Shown here: in pieces, positions 9,394 through 18,118 of the stretch
Layout of the letters: every line of letters starts with the position of its first letter
How positions within the stretch are numbered: the stretch's first letter is position 1
Origin: Paenibacillus sp. FSL H8-0548
Lineage (GTDB): Bacteria; Bacillota; Bacilli; Paenibacillales; Paenibacillaceae
Assembly: GCF_038630985.1 (NCBI RefSeq)
Contig: NZ_CP152049.1
Span: forward strand, 3,739,501-3,803,500
Direction of reading: 5' to 3'
DNA length: 64,000 nucleotides
Made by a program: the position numbers and the translations under genes
Notes under the pieces: model-generated
Databases searched by the model: none
Told to the model about the DNA's origin: nothing
The model's input: only the letters and a program-made list of their open reading frames with translations

Positions 9394-10275
9394 ATGTCTA
9401 TGATCAATTACGAACTATATAAGGTTTTTTATTGGGCCGCGAAGACGGGGAGCTTATCTAAGGCCGCCAAGTCGTTGTACATCACCCAGCCAAGCGTCAG
9501 CCATGCCATAAAGCAATTGGAAGACAATTTTGGCATTATTTTGTTTTATCGGAATTCCAAAGGCGTGTCCTTAACCCCAGAGGGTGCCACCCTTTATTCC
9601 TATATCGAGAAGTCTCAGATCTTAATTTCGCTCGCGGAAGAAAAGATGGCGGCACTTAAAAATTTGGACAGCGGCGAGCTGCGGATCGGCGGCAGTGATT
9701 CATTGTTCAAGCACTATATGCTGCCTTATCTGGAAAGCTATCTTCAGACGTATCCCGGCATTAAATTACATCTGAATCATGGGACAACACCAGAAACCAT
9801 CGCTTTCTTGAAAGAAGGTAAAATCGATATGGGCGTCGTTCGTATGCCGATCGTCGATTCCCAGCTTGAAGTCATGAGAGGAATTGAACTGCAGGATTGT
9901 TTTGTAGCGGGGTCTCGTTATGCCGAGCTTAAGAACAAAGTGCTCTCATTGAAGCAGCTGCTTGAATATCCCATTATTCTATTCTCGCGTAATAGCCGGG
10001 TACGGATGGCCATCACGGAGCTATTTGAAAGCTACGGTCATCAAATCAAACCTGAAATTGAGGTGGGCAGCGTGGATCTGCTCATCGAGTTTGCGCGGAA
10101 GGGTCTCGGAATTTCTTATGTCACAAAAGAATTCATATCGAAGGAACTGGAAGAGGGCTCACTCTTTGAAATTGAATTAGATATCAAGATGCCGCCCTCC
10201 CAAGTGGGATTCATGATTATGCGCAATATGCCCCTTTCCAATGCGGCAAACAAGTTTATTGAGCTTGTGAAATAG
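9394..10275 (+). CDS. LysR family regulator, divergent from zwf
   Basis: A 293-residue LysR-type regulator. The winged helix at residues about 5-64 includes KTGSLSKAAKSLYITQPSVSHAIKQLED. A periplasmic-binding-like effector domain follows (SGELRIGGSDSLFKHYMLPYL onward). An ATG with ACAGGAG upstream starts it. It faces zwf across a 145-bp gap, the standard LysR layout, so it probably controls the pentose phosphate operon and itself. No single T-N11-A box stands out. The regulator at 61454 is a clear paralogue, sharing the SLSKAAK/NLTRAAQ and ITQPSVS.AIKQLE stretches and a SGELRIG junction. Confidence 0.9.
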   Translation: MSMINYELYKVFYWAAKTGSLSKAAKSLYITQPSVSHAIKQLEDNFGIILFYRNSKGVSLTPEGATLYSYIEKSQILISLAEEKMAALKNLDSGELRIGGSDSLFKHYMLPYLESYLQTYPGIKLHLNHGTTPETIAFLKEGKIDMGVVRMPIVDSQLEVMRGIELQDCFVAGSRYAELKNKVLSLKQLLEYPIILFSRNSRVRMAITELFESYGHQIKPEIEVGSVDLLIEFARKGLGISYVTKEFISKELEEGSLFEIELDIKMPPSQVGFMIMRNMPLSNAANKFIELVK

Positions 10276-10295
10276 CACCAAATTGGAGAAACAAG

Positions 10296-10338
10296 AAAAA
10301 GCATCCGCAGCCCGATTTAACGGGCTGGGATGCTTTTC
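10296..10338. terminator. Bidirectional terminator between lysR and the uvrA-like gene
   Basis: AAAAAGCATCC and AGCCCG pair with CGGGCT and GGATGCTTTTCTT. This GC-rich stem with flanking A and T runs suits both convergent genes. Confidence 0.8.
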
Positions 10339-10359
10339 TTATTTAAGAGCTCGCTGCGT

Positions 10360-12864
10360 TCAGAGCCCACCAGCCAAAACCCTTCGCAAAAACATCCCCG
10401 TGTACGATGCTGCTACTTCTGTAACCTGTTCTGGTGTTCCTTCAGCTACCAATGTGCCTCCAGCTGCACCGCCCTCCGGGCCGATATCGATAACCCAGTC
10501 GGATTCCCGAATCAGCTCTAGACTGTGCTCAACAACAACAACGGTATTGCCCGATTCGACCAGCTTATTCAGCAAAATATGAAGCTGCTTGATGTCTGAC
10601 GGATGCAGTCCAGTTGTTGGCTCATCGAGTAAATATAATGTATGATTTTTTGACGGCTTGCTCAGCTCCTTCGCTAGTCTGATTCGCTGTCCCTCGCCGC
10701 CAGATAAGGTTTTGACTGATTGGCCCCATTTCAAGTAGCCAAGCCCAACCTCGCATAACATCTCGATTAAACCTGCAATCTTCGTCTCTGTCTTAAGAAT
10801 CGGCAGGCTTTCCTGCACCGACATATTGAGCAGATCCGATATGGAATAGCCTTCATACTGAACCTGTAATACCTCGTCGGTAAATCGTCTGCCATTGCAG
10901 TCGTGACACCTGACTTCCAGATCGGGGAGGAAGTTCATGTCTAAAGATAACACGCCAAGTCCCTGACATGTCTCACAACGCCCTCCCGACGTGTTAAAGG
11001 AGAAATGTTTCGTTGTCAGTTTTCTTTTCTTGGCTTCTGGCAAGCCGGCAAACAGCTGGCGCAGCTGCGTAAACATATCGGTGTAGGTCGCGACATTTGA
11101 GCGCTGAATTCTTCCCATTGGAGATTGGTCAAAAATAACGATATTGCCGACCTGTTCTAAGCCCGTAATCTCCTGGCATCCCGTCTGGTCAAGACCATTC
11201 GCACTTCCTTGTGCTAGAATGTCGAAGACGAGCGTGGATTTTCCCGAGCCTGAAACTCCCGTTACCGATACTAGACAGCCAAGTGGAAAAGAAACCGCTG
11301 GTATATTGATATTTCGCGCTTGTGCCTGCCGAATCGTGATTTGCTGTCCGTTCCCTGTTCTGCGAATCCGAGTAGGGGGCTGCAGCCCTTCATCTCTTAA
11401 ATAGGCGCCCGTAACAGAATGCTCACTGGCCATCAAATCCTCCAAGCTTCCTTCACCAACAACATTTCCGCCATTTAAGCCGGCACCTGGCCCGATATCG
11501 ATAATATGATCAGCAGCGCGCATCATCTCAATATCATGCTCAATAACAAGTACTGTGTTGCCTAGATCACGAAGCTGTTGAAGCACTCGAATGAGACCGA
11601 CAGTATCCCGAGGATGCAGGCCCGTTGTCGGTTCATCCAGAATATACAATACGCCTGTTAGGCCAGAACCAAGCAGCGATGCGAGCCGCAGCCGCTGTGT
11701 TTCCCCGCCAGAGAGCGTTACGGTCTGGCGGTTCATCGACAGATAGCCAAGACCGACATCTATAATTCGCTTTAGCCGCGTGGGAAGATCAGCAAGGATC
11801 GGCTCCAATAGATGCAGCCCTTCGGGTGGCAGCGCCGTTTGAAGACTGCTCGTCCACTCGAATAGCTCACCGAGCGACCAGTCCATCACATCGGAGATGG
11901 AAGCGTCTGCTACCTGTACAAGACGCACCTCTTCCTTGAGGCGTGCTCCCAGACATTCGGGGCAAAGCTGTTCTTGAAAAAATCCTCCCTCTTTTTCCTG
12001 GGCGCCTGCCTCCCCTTCTTTTTCTTTATAGCGTCTCCACAAACTGGGGATGACACCTTCGAATTTGGTGCCTTGGACTGCCTTCGCATTCGGATAATGA
12101 CGCTTGAATGCTTCACTCTCGGCACCGCAGTATAATAAATCACGTTGAACCTCGCCAAGCTCTTTCAACGGCTGATCCGGATCTAATTCAAAGCCATAAT
12201 GCTTGGCAGCAGCCATTAAAATACGAATTTGAATATCCCGATGGACGCCATTTAGAGAAGCTACTCCTCCATCACGCAAGCTAAGCTCGGGATTGAACAC
12301 AGCAGCTTCATTTATACTGGCGACATGCCCAAGTCCACTGCACGCTCCGCATGCTCCTTCCGGCTTGTTGAAGGAGAAATGAGCCATTCCGAGCTTCTCA
12401 AGCTCTGCCCCGCAATGCGGACAGCCTATGGTTTGGGAGCCCCATCCCTCATCTTCCTCTGCCATTAAACCAGTCGGTTCAAAGGTTGGCGGAATGCTGC
12501 CGCTGCAAGAAGGACATATCCTCTCACCCAGTCTGGCAAAGATAAAGCGGATAAACGTGTAGATATCTGTCACGGTTCCAACTGTCGAGCGCGGATTTCG
12601 ATTGGTGACATGCTGGCCCACACTGATGGACGGAGATAGTCCTTCAATGGAATCAACCTTCGGCTTGCCAATCGTATCTGCTGTCATTCTCATGGAGTCC
12701 ATGTACTGTCTCTGGCATTCACGCTGGAGCGTATCCATAGCTAGTGTGGATTTACCTGATCCAGAAGGTCCTGTCAAAACAACCAGTTTATATTTAGGAA
12801 TCGAAAGCGAAATGTTTTTTAAATTGTTTTCTCGGGCACCCTTAATTAATATGGTATCTTTCAC
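10360..12864 (-). CDS. UvrA-like ABC ATPase (short UvrA paralogue)
   Basis: An excinuclease-A-like protein of about 834 residues with two ABC modules. Module 1 has the Walker A GPSGSGKST near residue 32, signature LSGGETQRLRLAS and ILDEPTTGLHP. Module 2 has GVSGSGKST, LSGGEGQRIRLAKEL and LLDEPTTGLHP. Zinc-finger cysteines occur as CPSC, CPHC/CGAC and CETC/CHDC pairs. It is roughly 100 residues shorter than housekeeping UvrA, as in the class-II paralogues that lack the UvrB-binding region and are linked to DNA-binding-drug tolerance; that role is inferred. A GTG at 12864 with GGGGGGAT upstream gives the canonical KDTILIKGAREN start. It is divergent from a MarR gene. Confidence 0.9.
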   Translation of the reverse strand: MKDTILIKGARENNLKNISLSIPKYKLVVLTGPSGSGKSTLAMDTLQRECQRQYMDSMRMTADTIGKPKVDSIEGLSPSISVGQHVTNRNPRSTVGTVTDIYTFIRFIFARLGERICPSCSGSIPPTFEPTGLMAEEDEGWGSQTIGCPHCGAELEKLGMAHFSFNKPEGACGACSGLGHVASINEAAVFNPELSLRDGGVASLNGVHRDIQIRILMAAAKHYGFELDPDQPLKELGEVQRDLLYCGAESEAFKRHYPNAKAVQGTKFEGVIPSLWRRYKEKEGEAGAQEKEGGFFQEQLCPECLGARLKEEVRLVQVADASISDVMDWSLGELFEWTSSLQTALPPEGLHLLEPILADLPTRLKRIIDVGLGYLSMNRQTVTLSGGETQRLRLASLLGSGLTGVLYILDEPTTGLHPRDTVGLIRVLQQLRDLGNTVLVIEHDIEMMRAADHIIDIGPGAGLNGGNVVGEGSLEDLMASEHSVTGAYLRDEGLQPPTRIRRTGNGQQITIRQAQARNINIPAVSFPLGCLVSVTGVSGSGKSTLVFDILAQGSANGLDQTGCQEITGLEQVGNIVIFDQSPMGRIQRSNVATYTDMFTQLRQLFAGLPEAKKRKLTTKHFSFNTSGGRCETCQGLGVLSLDMNFLPDLEVRCHDCNGRRFTDEVLQVQYEGYSISDLLNMSVQESLPILKTETKIAGLIEMLCEVGLGYLKWGQSVKTLSGGEGQRIRLAKELSKPSKNHTLYLLDEPTTGLHPSDIKQLHILLNKLVESGNTVVVVEHSLELIRESDWVIDIGPEGGAAGGTLVAEGTPEQVTEVAASYTGMFLRRVLAGGL

Positions 12865-12967
12865 AAATATCCCCCCCGCATTCAAATTCTAAATGACTTT
12901 GCAATTGATTAATGTTTCCGATACAATAAACTTTAATAATCCACTTCATCAAGTATCTCAATACTAA

Positions 12968-12988
12968 ATATCTCGATAATCAAGATAT
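12968..12988. promoter_or_regulatory. Candidate MarR operator in the marR/uvrA-like intergenic region
   Basis: ATATCTCGAT (12968-12977), one base, then ATCAAGATAT (12979-12988): 9 of 10 positions pair. It ends 26 bp before the marR start. A related AGTATCTCAATACT lies just upstream near 12952-12965. Its placement would let one dimer control both divergent genes. Confidence 0.55.
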
Positions 12989-13014
12989 AAACATCATAGA
13001 AGGAGGTTTGTCTT

Positions 13015-13509
13015 TTGTCAAGCCAACAACAGGGTCAGCCTACCGATCCGAAGGAAAATTTTGTTTTACTCATGCGTGGACTAGGAACACGGACCGTACA
13101 ATACCAGCAAAATGTTGCTGCTTCTCTCGGGCTATACAATCATGATTTTATACCGGTCGATATTTTGCGTGAGAAAGGTCCAATCACCGCAGGGGAATTG
13201 TCCAAATTAACTGGTCTTGCTACAGGCAGTGTTACCGCATTAATTGATCGGCTTGAAAAAATCGGCTACGTTCGCAGACAAAATGACCCAAAGGACCGTC
13301 GAAAAGTGATTATTGTTCCTGAGTATGAAAATAAAGAAGAGGTTAGCAATACATACCAACCCCTGCACGATGCTATGATTAATCTGGCCTCTTCCTATAC
13401 GGATGATGAACTTGCTCTTATTACGCAGTTTTTAAGCAAGGCTGGCACGGTTCTAGAAGAGCAGATTCATCAGCTCAGCTCCACGACAGATCAAAAATCC
13501 TCTTCTTGA
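13015..13509 (+). CDS. MarR family transcriptional regulator
   Basis: A 164-residue winged-helix regulator. It has helices around PVDILREKGPITAGELSKLTGLATGSVTALIDRLEKIGYV (residues about 45-84), then the wing RRQNDPKDRRKVIIV, the core MarR signature. It starts at a TTG with AGAAGGAGG nine bases before it. Given the intergenic palindrome and the divergent UvrA-like gene, it most likely represses both until a toxic ligand binds. The ligand is unknown. Confidence 0.9.
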   Translation: MSSQQQGQPTDPKENFVLLMRGLGTRTVQYQQNVAASLGLYNHDFIPVDILREKGPITAGELSKLTGLATGSVTALIDRLEKIGYVRRQNDPKDRRKVIIVPEYENKEEVSNTYQPLHDAMINLASSYTDDELALITQFLSKAGTVLEEQIHQLSSTTDQKSSS

Positions 13510-13527
13510 TCCTTGTATAGTAAGTTT

Positions 13528-13580
13528 AAAAAGGACGATATCCGGAAAGTCGCTAGACTTTCTGGATACCGTCCTTTTTC
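13528..13580. terminator. Bidirectional terminator between marR and telA
   Basis: AAAAAGGACG plus TATCCGGAAAGTC pair with GACTTTCTGGATA plus CGTCCTTTTT around a GCTA loop. It serves both convergent genes. Confidence 0.82.
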
Positions 13581-13590
13581 CTAATATCGA

Positions 13591-14730
13591 TTACAAGCCG
13601 AGTCTCTGCCCTTTCTCTAAACGTACAATTTGCTGTTCACCCGTATTAGCGAGTTCCCTGAATTGATTGATCGTTTCACGCATTTTTGGAAGTGCCTCCT
13701 GCTTGTAAGTACTTATTGAATCTAAAGCTGACAGCACGTCGGTGAAAGCCACTTTTAATGTGTCTACAGAAATACTTGCTTCAAGGGATTGCTTGTGAAT
13801 AGCGGCGCCTTGGTCTTTAAGCATTCTTGAGGTACCGCTGATAAGACTGTCCGTGGTTTGATTTAGAAGCTCGATCTTCTTCAGGACAATTCTTTGATTG
13901 TAGAGCGCACTGGCTACCGTTATTGAAATTTTTAAGGCAGATACGGTAACATTTCTAGCTCGGTCTACTCCTCTGATTAGCTCTTTATTATTTCTCATAA
14001 CGACTTCAATAGCCATGATTCCTTGTTGATTGACAACCAGCATTTGCTGCAGGTCCATCACGCGCTGCCGCAGTGGAAACAATACTTCCTCTGTAATAAA
14101 CCTGATTTTATCTTCAGACTCATTACGAATCTTGGCTGCTCCAATCTGGGATTCGATCTCTTCATCCATCAACATACCAAGCTGGATTTCCTTTTGAAGC
14201 TTCTTGGTGAGCTCCCGGAGTGCTTGCTGTTCAAATTCTAAAGTAGTATTGTCATTTCTTAATACGGACTTTCCTTTATCAAGCGAAATGATAATGTCCG
14301 AAATGACAGCATCTGCTTTTTGGTATTTGGCAAAGTAATTTCGCAAAGGGTTAAAGAACTTACCTAGAAAACCACTTTTTGCGAAATCAACAACACTGGG
14401 GTCCAAATCCTTCAACTGGAGATGCAGCTCAGTTAGGCCTTTGGCTACTTGACCGCCTTCATCCCCTGTTTTGGATAAATTCGCTACAGATACCTGCAAG
14501 AGGGAGTTTTTCTCCGAGGACGACCTCATCGAGCTTATGCCGAAGCTATCAATGGATTGCAAGACCTCCTTCCGCTTTTCCAATGATTCAATATTTAATT
14601 CCAAAATCGTTGTAACGTTGTTTAATGCCAGCTCCTTTAGCTGCAACACTTCCTCGGGGACCGGCTTTACTTCTTCTTCAATTGCAGACTTTAGCTTCTC
14701 AGGACTTACGACTTCCATAGTAAATGACAT
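13591..14730 (-). CDS. telA: Toxic anion resistance protein, TelA family
   Basis: A 379-residue, largely helical cytosolic protein of the TelA/YaaN/KlaA family, with the family-typical LKDLDPSVVDFAKSGFLGKFFNPLRNYFAKYQKADAVISDIIISLDKGK block at about residues 108-155 and long coiled-coil helices after it. Family members are linked to tellurite and other toxic anions or to cell-envelope stress; the biochemical activity is unknown. It is the last gene of an operon with a VWA protein and an XpaC-like protein, echoing the xpaC-yaaN pair of Bacillus. AAGGAGGGG precedes its ATG. Confidence 0.9.
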   Translation of the reverse strand: MSFTMEVVSPEKLKSAIEEEVKPVPEEVLQLKELALNNVTTILELNIESLEKRKEVLQSIDSFGISSMRSSSEKNSLLQVSVANLSKTGDEGGQVAKGLTELHLQLKDLDPSVVDFAKSGFLGKFFNPLRNYFAKYQKADAVISDIIISLDKGKSVLRNDNTTLEFEQQALRELTKKLQKEIQLGMLMDEEIESQIGAAKIRNESEDKIRFITEEVLFPLRQRVMDLQQMLVVNQQGIMAIEVVMRNNKELIRGVDRARNVTVSALKISITVASALYNQRIVLKKIELLNQTTDSLISGTSRMLKDQGAAIHKQSLEASISVDTLKVAFTDVLSALDSISTYKQEALPKMRETINQFRELANTGEQQIVRLEKGQRLGL

Positions 14731-14753
14731 TTTTCCCCTCCTTAAAATAAAAA

Positions 14754-16442
14754 TTACATCTGAACATTGAGCAGATTGCTGATTTTATATACAACATCGT
14801 CTGTATCTGCGTTAATACTTGCTGCCTCATTAATACTTGATATGCTTTGAAGCGCCTTAATATTTGCATTGTAGCCAATGGTGTACACTGGAATTTTGAA
14901 TGTCTCAATTAATTCTCGTATATCCTTCAGTGAATGCCCTTCATTCGTTTCTCCATCACTAAGAACAAAGATCAGAGGCTTTAAATCAGGGTTTAAAGCT
15001 AACTCCTCCTGAAGCATTTTCATAGCGACCAAAATCCCATCAAATGTAGCTGTACCGCCGGCAGCCTGAAGGCTATTAATGGCTCCGACAAACATCGACT
15101 GCTGATTCGTATCGTACTTCCCTATAGGAAGATTGATGGAAACATTACTCGAATACGAAACAAATCCGATTCGATTCTCTCTGCCCAAATACTTTTGGCC
15201 TGTTAGCAGTGATTCTTTTAATCGGTTTAGCGGCTCACCACTCATGCTCCCGGATACATCGGCTACGAATACTGCCGCAATCGGTTTATTTCCATCCTTC
15301 TTTTCCTTCCATAGCTTCTGTGCCGAGGACAAGAGACTGCCATCAACAGCACTAAGCTCGGATTGATAATCGTTAAGGCCGTTAAAGCCTCTGTCGGCAG
15401 CTAAGCTCTGATATTTTTCTTGTTCAACAAACTCTGCAAATCTCTTCAAAATGTTTAGCTTATCCTGTGTTAAGCCGCCCAAAGCATAAAGCGGGCTATC
15501 ATGCCGTACTCCAAAAGGTGTAAATACGTATCCGCTCTTCAAATCCGGCGCATTCACAAAGGTTTGATACTCCAGCACAAAGGCGTCGAGCATTCCAGAC
15601 TTGGCTGCATCACGCATTTGCAATGTTGTGGACGCAATAAAGGGTACATTGGCCTGGAATCTTTCAAACCCTTGAACAGCCTTTTCCCCCAGCAAATCAG
15701 AGCTATCAAAGCTTTCAAGGGCGGTGACCAAAAAATTCAGCCCCGTCGAGCTAGCAAAAGGATCTGTATAGCCCATAGCCAGCTCATTATCCGCTATTGC
15801 ATCTGTAATCGTCTTGACGTTTAAAGAACCGTATTTATCTACTAACTCATCATATTTTGTTTTTGTTGATACAATACCTGCGACATTGCCGACTAATCGT
15901 TTCGAAACAAGCAGTGTCTCGATCCCATTCGCTTTTACCATTTCTCCCCATAGCTCGTTTGAAGGAGTAAAGGCATCGGGTACATATTTACCAGATCTGA
16001 TGTAATCTGCCGCAGTGCCTGAAGGAATATTGCGAATTTTGACGGATACAGCTTTCCCATCCAGCACAATATTGACATTATTGAAATCTGTTGCTACTTC
16101 ATTTAACCAGCCATCATTGCCTGTTCCGGATTTTTCGGTGGATGAGAAAATTTCCACGAAATGATCCGTAGTATTCGCAACTGATATTGGGAACTTTGAG
16201 ATATCGGGCAATGAGTCACCGGCAGCTGCAGGATCAAGGTCTATCTGACCCTTTATTAATTCTTCTGTCCTTACTGTGATGTTCTTATATAATTTATCCA
16301 AACGTTTCGTCGCATCTTCCGAAGTAACCTGTGTTTTGGTTTTGCCTAAATCAGATGTAAAAGTGATTCCTAAGTATACCAGCACGAAAACTACGATTGT
16401 AATCATTACTAATACGGTTATCGCTTTACCTTTACTGGCCAT
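14754..16442 (-). CDS. Membrane-anchored VWA-domain protein
   Basis: About 562 residues. One N-terminal transmembrane helix or uncleaved signal (VLVMITIVVFVLVYLGITFT) is followed by an extracytoplasmic region resembling a substrate-binding protein (IRSGKYVPDAFTPSNELWGE, FASSTGLNFLVTAL). A C-terminal von Willebrand A domain begins near residue 390. Its metal-ion-dependent adhesion site is intact: DVSGSMSG (DxSxS) and later LSDGETNEG. The ATG at 16442 is preferred over 16448 because AAAGGGAG lies 6 nt before it. It sits between xpaC-like and telA genes, 13 and 23 bp away, so the three probably form one envelope-stress module. Confidence 0.85.
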   Translation of the reverse strand: MASKGKAITVLVMITIVVFVLVYLGITFTSDLGKTKTQVTSEDATKRLDKLYKNITVRTEELIKGQIDLDPAAAGDSLPDISKFPISVANTTDHFVEIFSSTEKSGTGNDGWLNEVATDFNNVNIVLDGKAVSVKIRNIPSGTAADYIRSGKYVPDAFTPSNELWGEMVKANGIETLLVSKRLVGNVAGIVSTKTKYDELVDKYGSLNVKTITDAIADNELAMGYTDPFASSTGLNFLVTALESFDSSDLLGEKAVQGFERFQANVPFIASTTLQMRDAAKSGMLDAFVLEYQTFVNAPDLKSGYVFTPFGVRHDSPLYALGGLTQDKLNILKRFAEFVEQEKYQSLAADRGFNGLNDYQSELSAVDGSLLSSAQKLWKEKKDGNKPIAAVFVADVSGSMSGEPLNRLKESLLTGQKYLGRENRIGFVSYSSNVSINLPIGKYDTNQQSMFVGAINSLQAAGGTATFDGILVAMKMLQEELALNPDLKPLIFVLSDGETNEGHSLKDIRELIETFKIPVYTIGYNANIKALQSISSINEAASINADTDDVVYKISNLLNVQM

Positions 16443-16455
16443 TCTCATCTCCCTT

Positions 16456-17199
16456 TCACTGCTTATAAAATTTAGTTTGCTTTATCAAAGCATCGATTTC
16501 CTTCATGCAGGGCATTTCTTCGACATCTCTATAATCCGCACTGCCGAGTAGTGTGATTTCCAGAAGCAGCTTATCCAGCTTAAGCAGTATCTCTTCATTT
16601 GCATCTAGATACCCTGTCACATAAGCAAAGTACTCATGGTATAGCGCTGTTTTTTCTTGCAACAGTTTATGAGAAGAATGCGTTAATTTTTGCTGGCTGA
16701 CGAAAGTAGAGAACTCTGAAGCATCCAACACACTAAGCTTGTTGAGGATTCCTCTAATATTGAGGTAAAAAAGCTTTTCGACTTCATAGATGACAGAAAT
16801 AAATTTTTTGAAGCTTAGCTCCGTTGGGTCAAATCGCTGCCGCAGTACGTTTAATATCGTGTCCTTCTTCTTTTCTATTCGATCCAGCTGATCGATAGCC
16901 AGGAAAATTTCTTTTTTTAAAACTTTTACATTACGGTACACGATAAGGGCATCTTTATAATCCTCATGTGTTTTTATGTTTTTGACAGATGTCATAGCTG
17001 CTGGCTTGAAAAGTGTGACATAGCTTCCATATAGCAGAACGATGGGACTTACAAGGAGTAAGGTTATGCCTGAAGCTGTCTCAATTGCACTTTCTCCCCC
17101 GATTTGCAATCCTAATAATCCTGGCGACAAAACGAAAATATTTAGAAATACGACGCAAGCTATTAGTCCGAGCAGCTTCATAATTCTCGAGCTATCCAA
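16456..17199 (-). CDS. XpaC-like membrane protein
   Basis: About 247 residues. Two N-terminal transmembrane helices (LLGLIACVVFLNIFVLSPGLLG and ITLLLVSPIVLLYGSYVTLF) are followed by a helical cytoplasmic domain with a YRNVKVLKKEIFLAIDQLDRIEKKKDTIL coiled region. This layout and the neighbouring telA match XpaC (5-bromo-4-chloroindolyl phosphate hydrolysis) family proteins, which pair with TelA-like YaaN in Bacillus. The match was judged by eye, so the family call is moderate. A GTG at 17208 overlaps the AGGAGG, so the TTG at 17199 seven bases after it is the likelier start. Confidence 0.68.
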   Translation of the reverse strand: MDSSRIMKLLGLIACVVFLNIFVLSPGLLGLQIGGESAIETASGITLLLVSPIVLLYGSYVTLFKPAAMTSVKNIKTHEDYKDALIVYRNVKVLKKEIFLAIDQLDRIEKKKDTILNVLRQRFDPTELSFKKFISVIYEVEKLFYLNIRGILNKLSVLDASEFSTFVSQQKLTHSSHKLLQEKTALYHEYFAYVTGYLDANEEILLKLDKLLLEITLLGSADYRDVEEMPCMKEIDALIKQTKFYKQ

Positions 17200-17303
17200 A
17201 TTACGCACCTCCTCTACTATTGCATTGCGTATACCTATATATATGGCTTAGCTCTGCTATGAATTCTTTTTATCCTTACGGATTTCCTTAGCGCTAGCAA
17301 AAT

Positions 17304-17338
17304 AAAAATCGCTCCACCCGAGAGGGAGGAGCGATTTT
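17304..17338 (-). terminator. Terminator of the PadR-like gene
   Basis: AAAATCGCTCC pairs with GGAGCGATTTT. On the minus strand it is followed by TATTTTG. It lies 15 bp after the stop codon. Confidence 0.75.
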
Positions 17339-17353
17339 CTGCATCAAGAAGCT

Positions 17354-17752
17354 TTATTTAAGGTTCACTTTATCAAATTTCCCTACATATTTATCAAAAC
17401 GATTGTAGACCTGCTGCGCTCTGGACACTCGATCAGGGAGCTCACGAAGTAATTCTTTGAAATATTCCAAGCCAGAAGCCGTAATTCGGTAAAATCGATT
17501 GTAACGATTGTCACCCTCCCAGTTGCGAAGCACATGTCCTTTATCGGCTAATGTTTTTAAACGTTGGCTTAGGTAGGCATCATTAACGCCAACATTGCCT
17601 CCGAGCACCTGAATAATACGCTGCTCTAATTCACTGGCATACAGCTGTCCGTTCTGAAGCTCAGAGAGGACAATGAAGTCAATGACTTGTTGAACTTTAA
17701 CGACATGACCAAGGGATTCAGATTTTTCAATAGGATTCTCATTACGTGCCAT
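17354..17752 (-). CDS. PadR-like winged-helix regulator
   Basis: A 132-residue protein with a winged-helix core: IDFIVLSELQNGQLYASELEQRI, then DAYLSQRLKTLADKGHVLRNWEGDNRYNRFYRITASGLEYFKELL. The YRIT..G wing end is typical of PadR-type regulators. A C-terminal helix (RVSRAQQVYNRFDKYV) probably dimerises it. The TTG at 17770 opens the frame, but the ATG at 17752 lies 9 nt after GGAAAGG and is preferred. It is monocistronic with its own terminator. The target is unknown. Confidence 0.72.
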   Translation of the reverse strand: MARNENPIEKSESLGHVVKVQQVIDFIVLSELQNGQLYASELEQRIIQVLGGNVGVNDAYLSQRLKTLADKGHVLRNWEGDNRYNRFYRITASGLEYFKELLRELPDRVSRAQQVYNRFDKYVGKFDKVNLK

Positions 17753-18118
17753 ATCATCCAACCTTTCCAATCGATCATTTCAATATTTAGCCTATCTTTC
17801 CATTATACTTCATATATGCCTGTTTACAATATACTTGTTAACACTCTTTCAATTCGCTATTATGCAGCATTTAATTCCACTGCGTACCTATCCCTATTCG
17901 CTAATCCCCTACTTCATCTATATCTAGAATACGATTAAAGACTAAAATCAAAATCAGTAGAAATGGAAAACCACAGTCCGAAGTAGTTGTCCACCCATTT
18001 CCTATACTATTTAAAGTATTTGATATGCTTTTTAGGGTGGGAACCTTAACAGGAACAGGTTAAAGTTTATATTATACGCTTGGCTTATGCAGGCAATTTA
18101 TTTGCGGAGGTCTTGGAA
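17753..18118. other. Intergenic region without a recognised gene
   Basis: AT-rich spacer between the divergent PadR-like and GH8 genes. It presumably holds both promoters. I see no convincing -35/-10 pair, RNA element or repeat. Confidence 0.5.
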
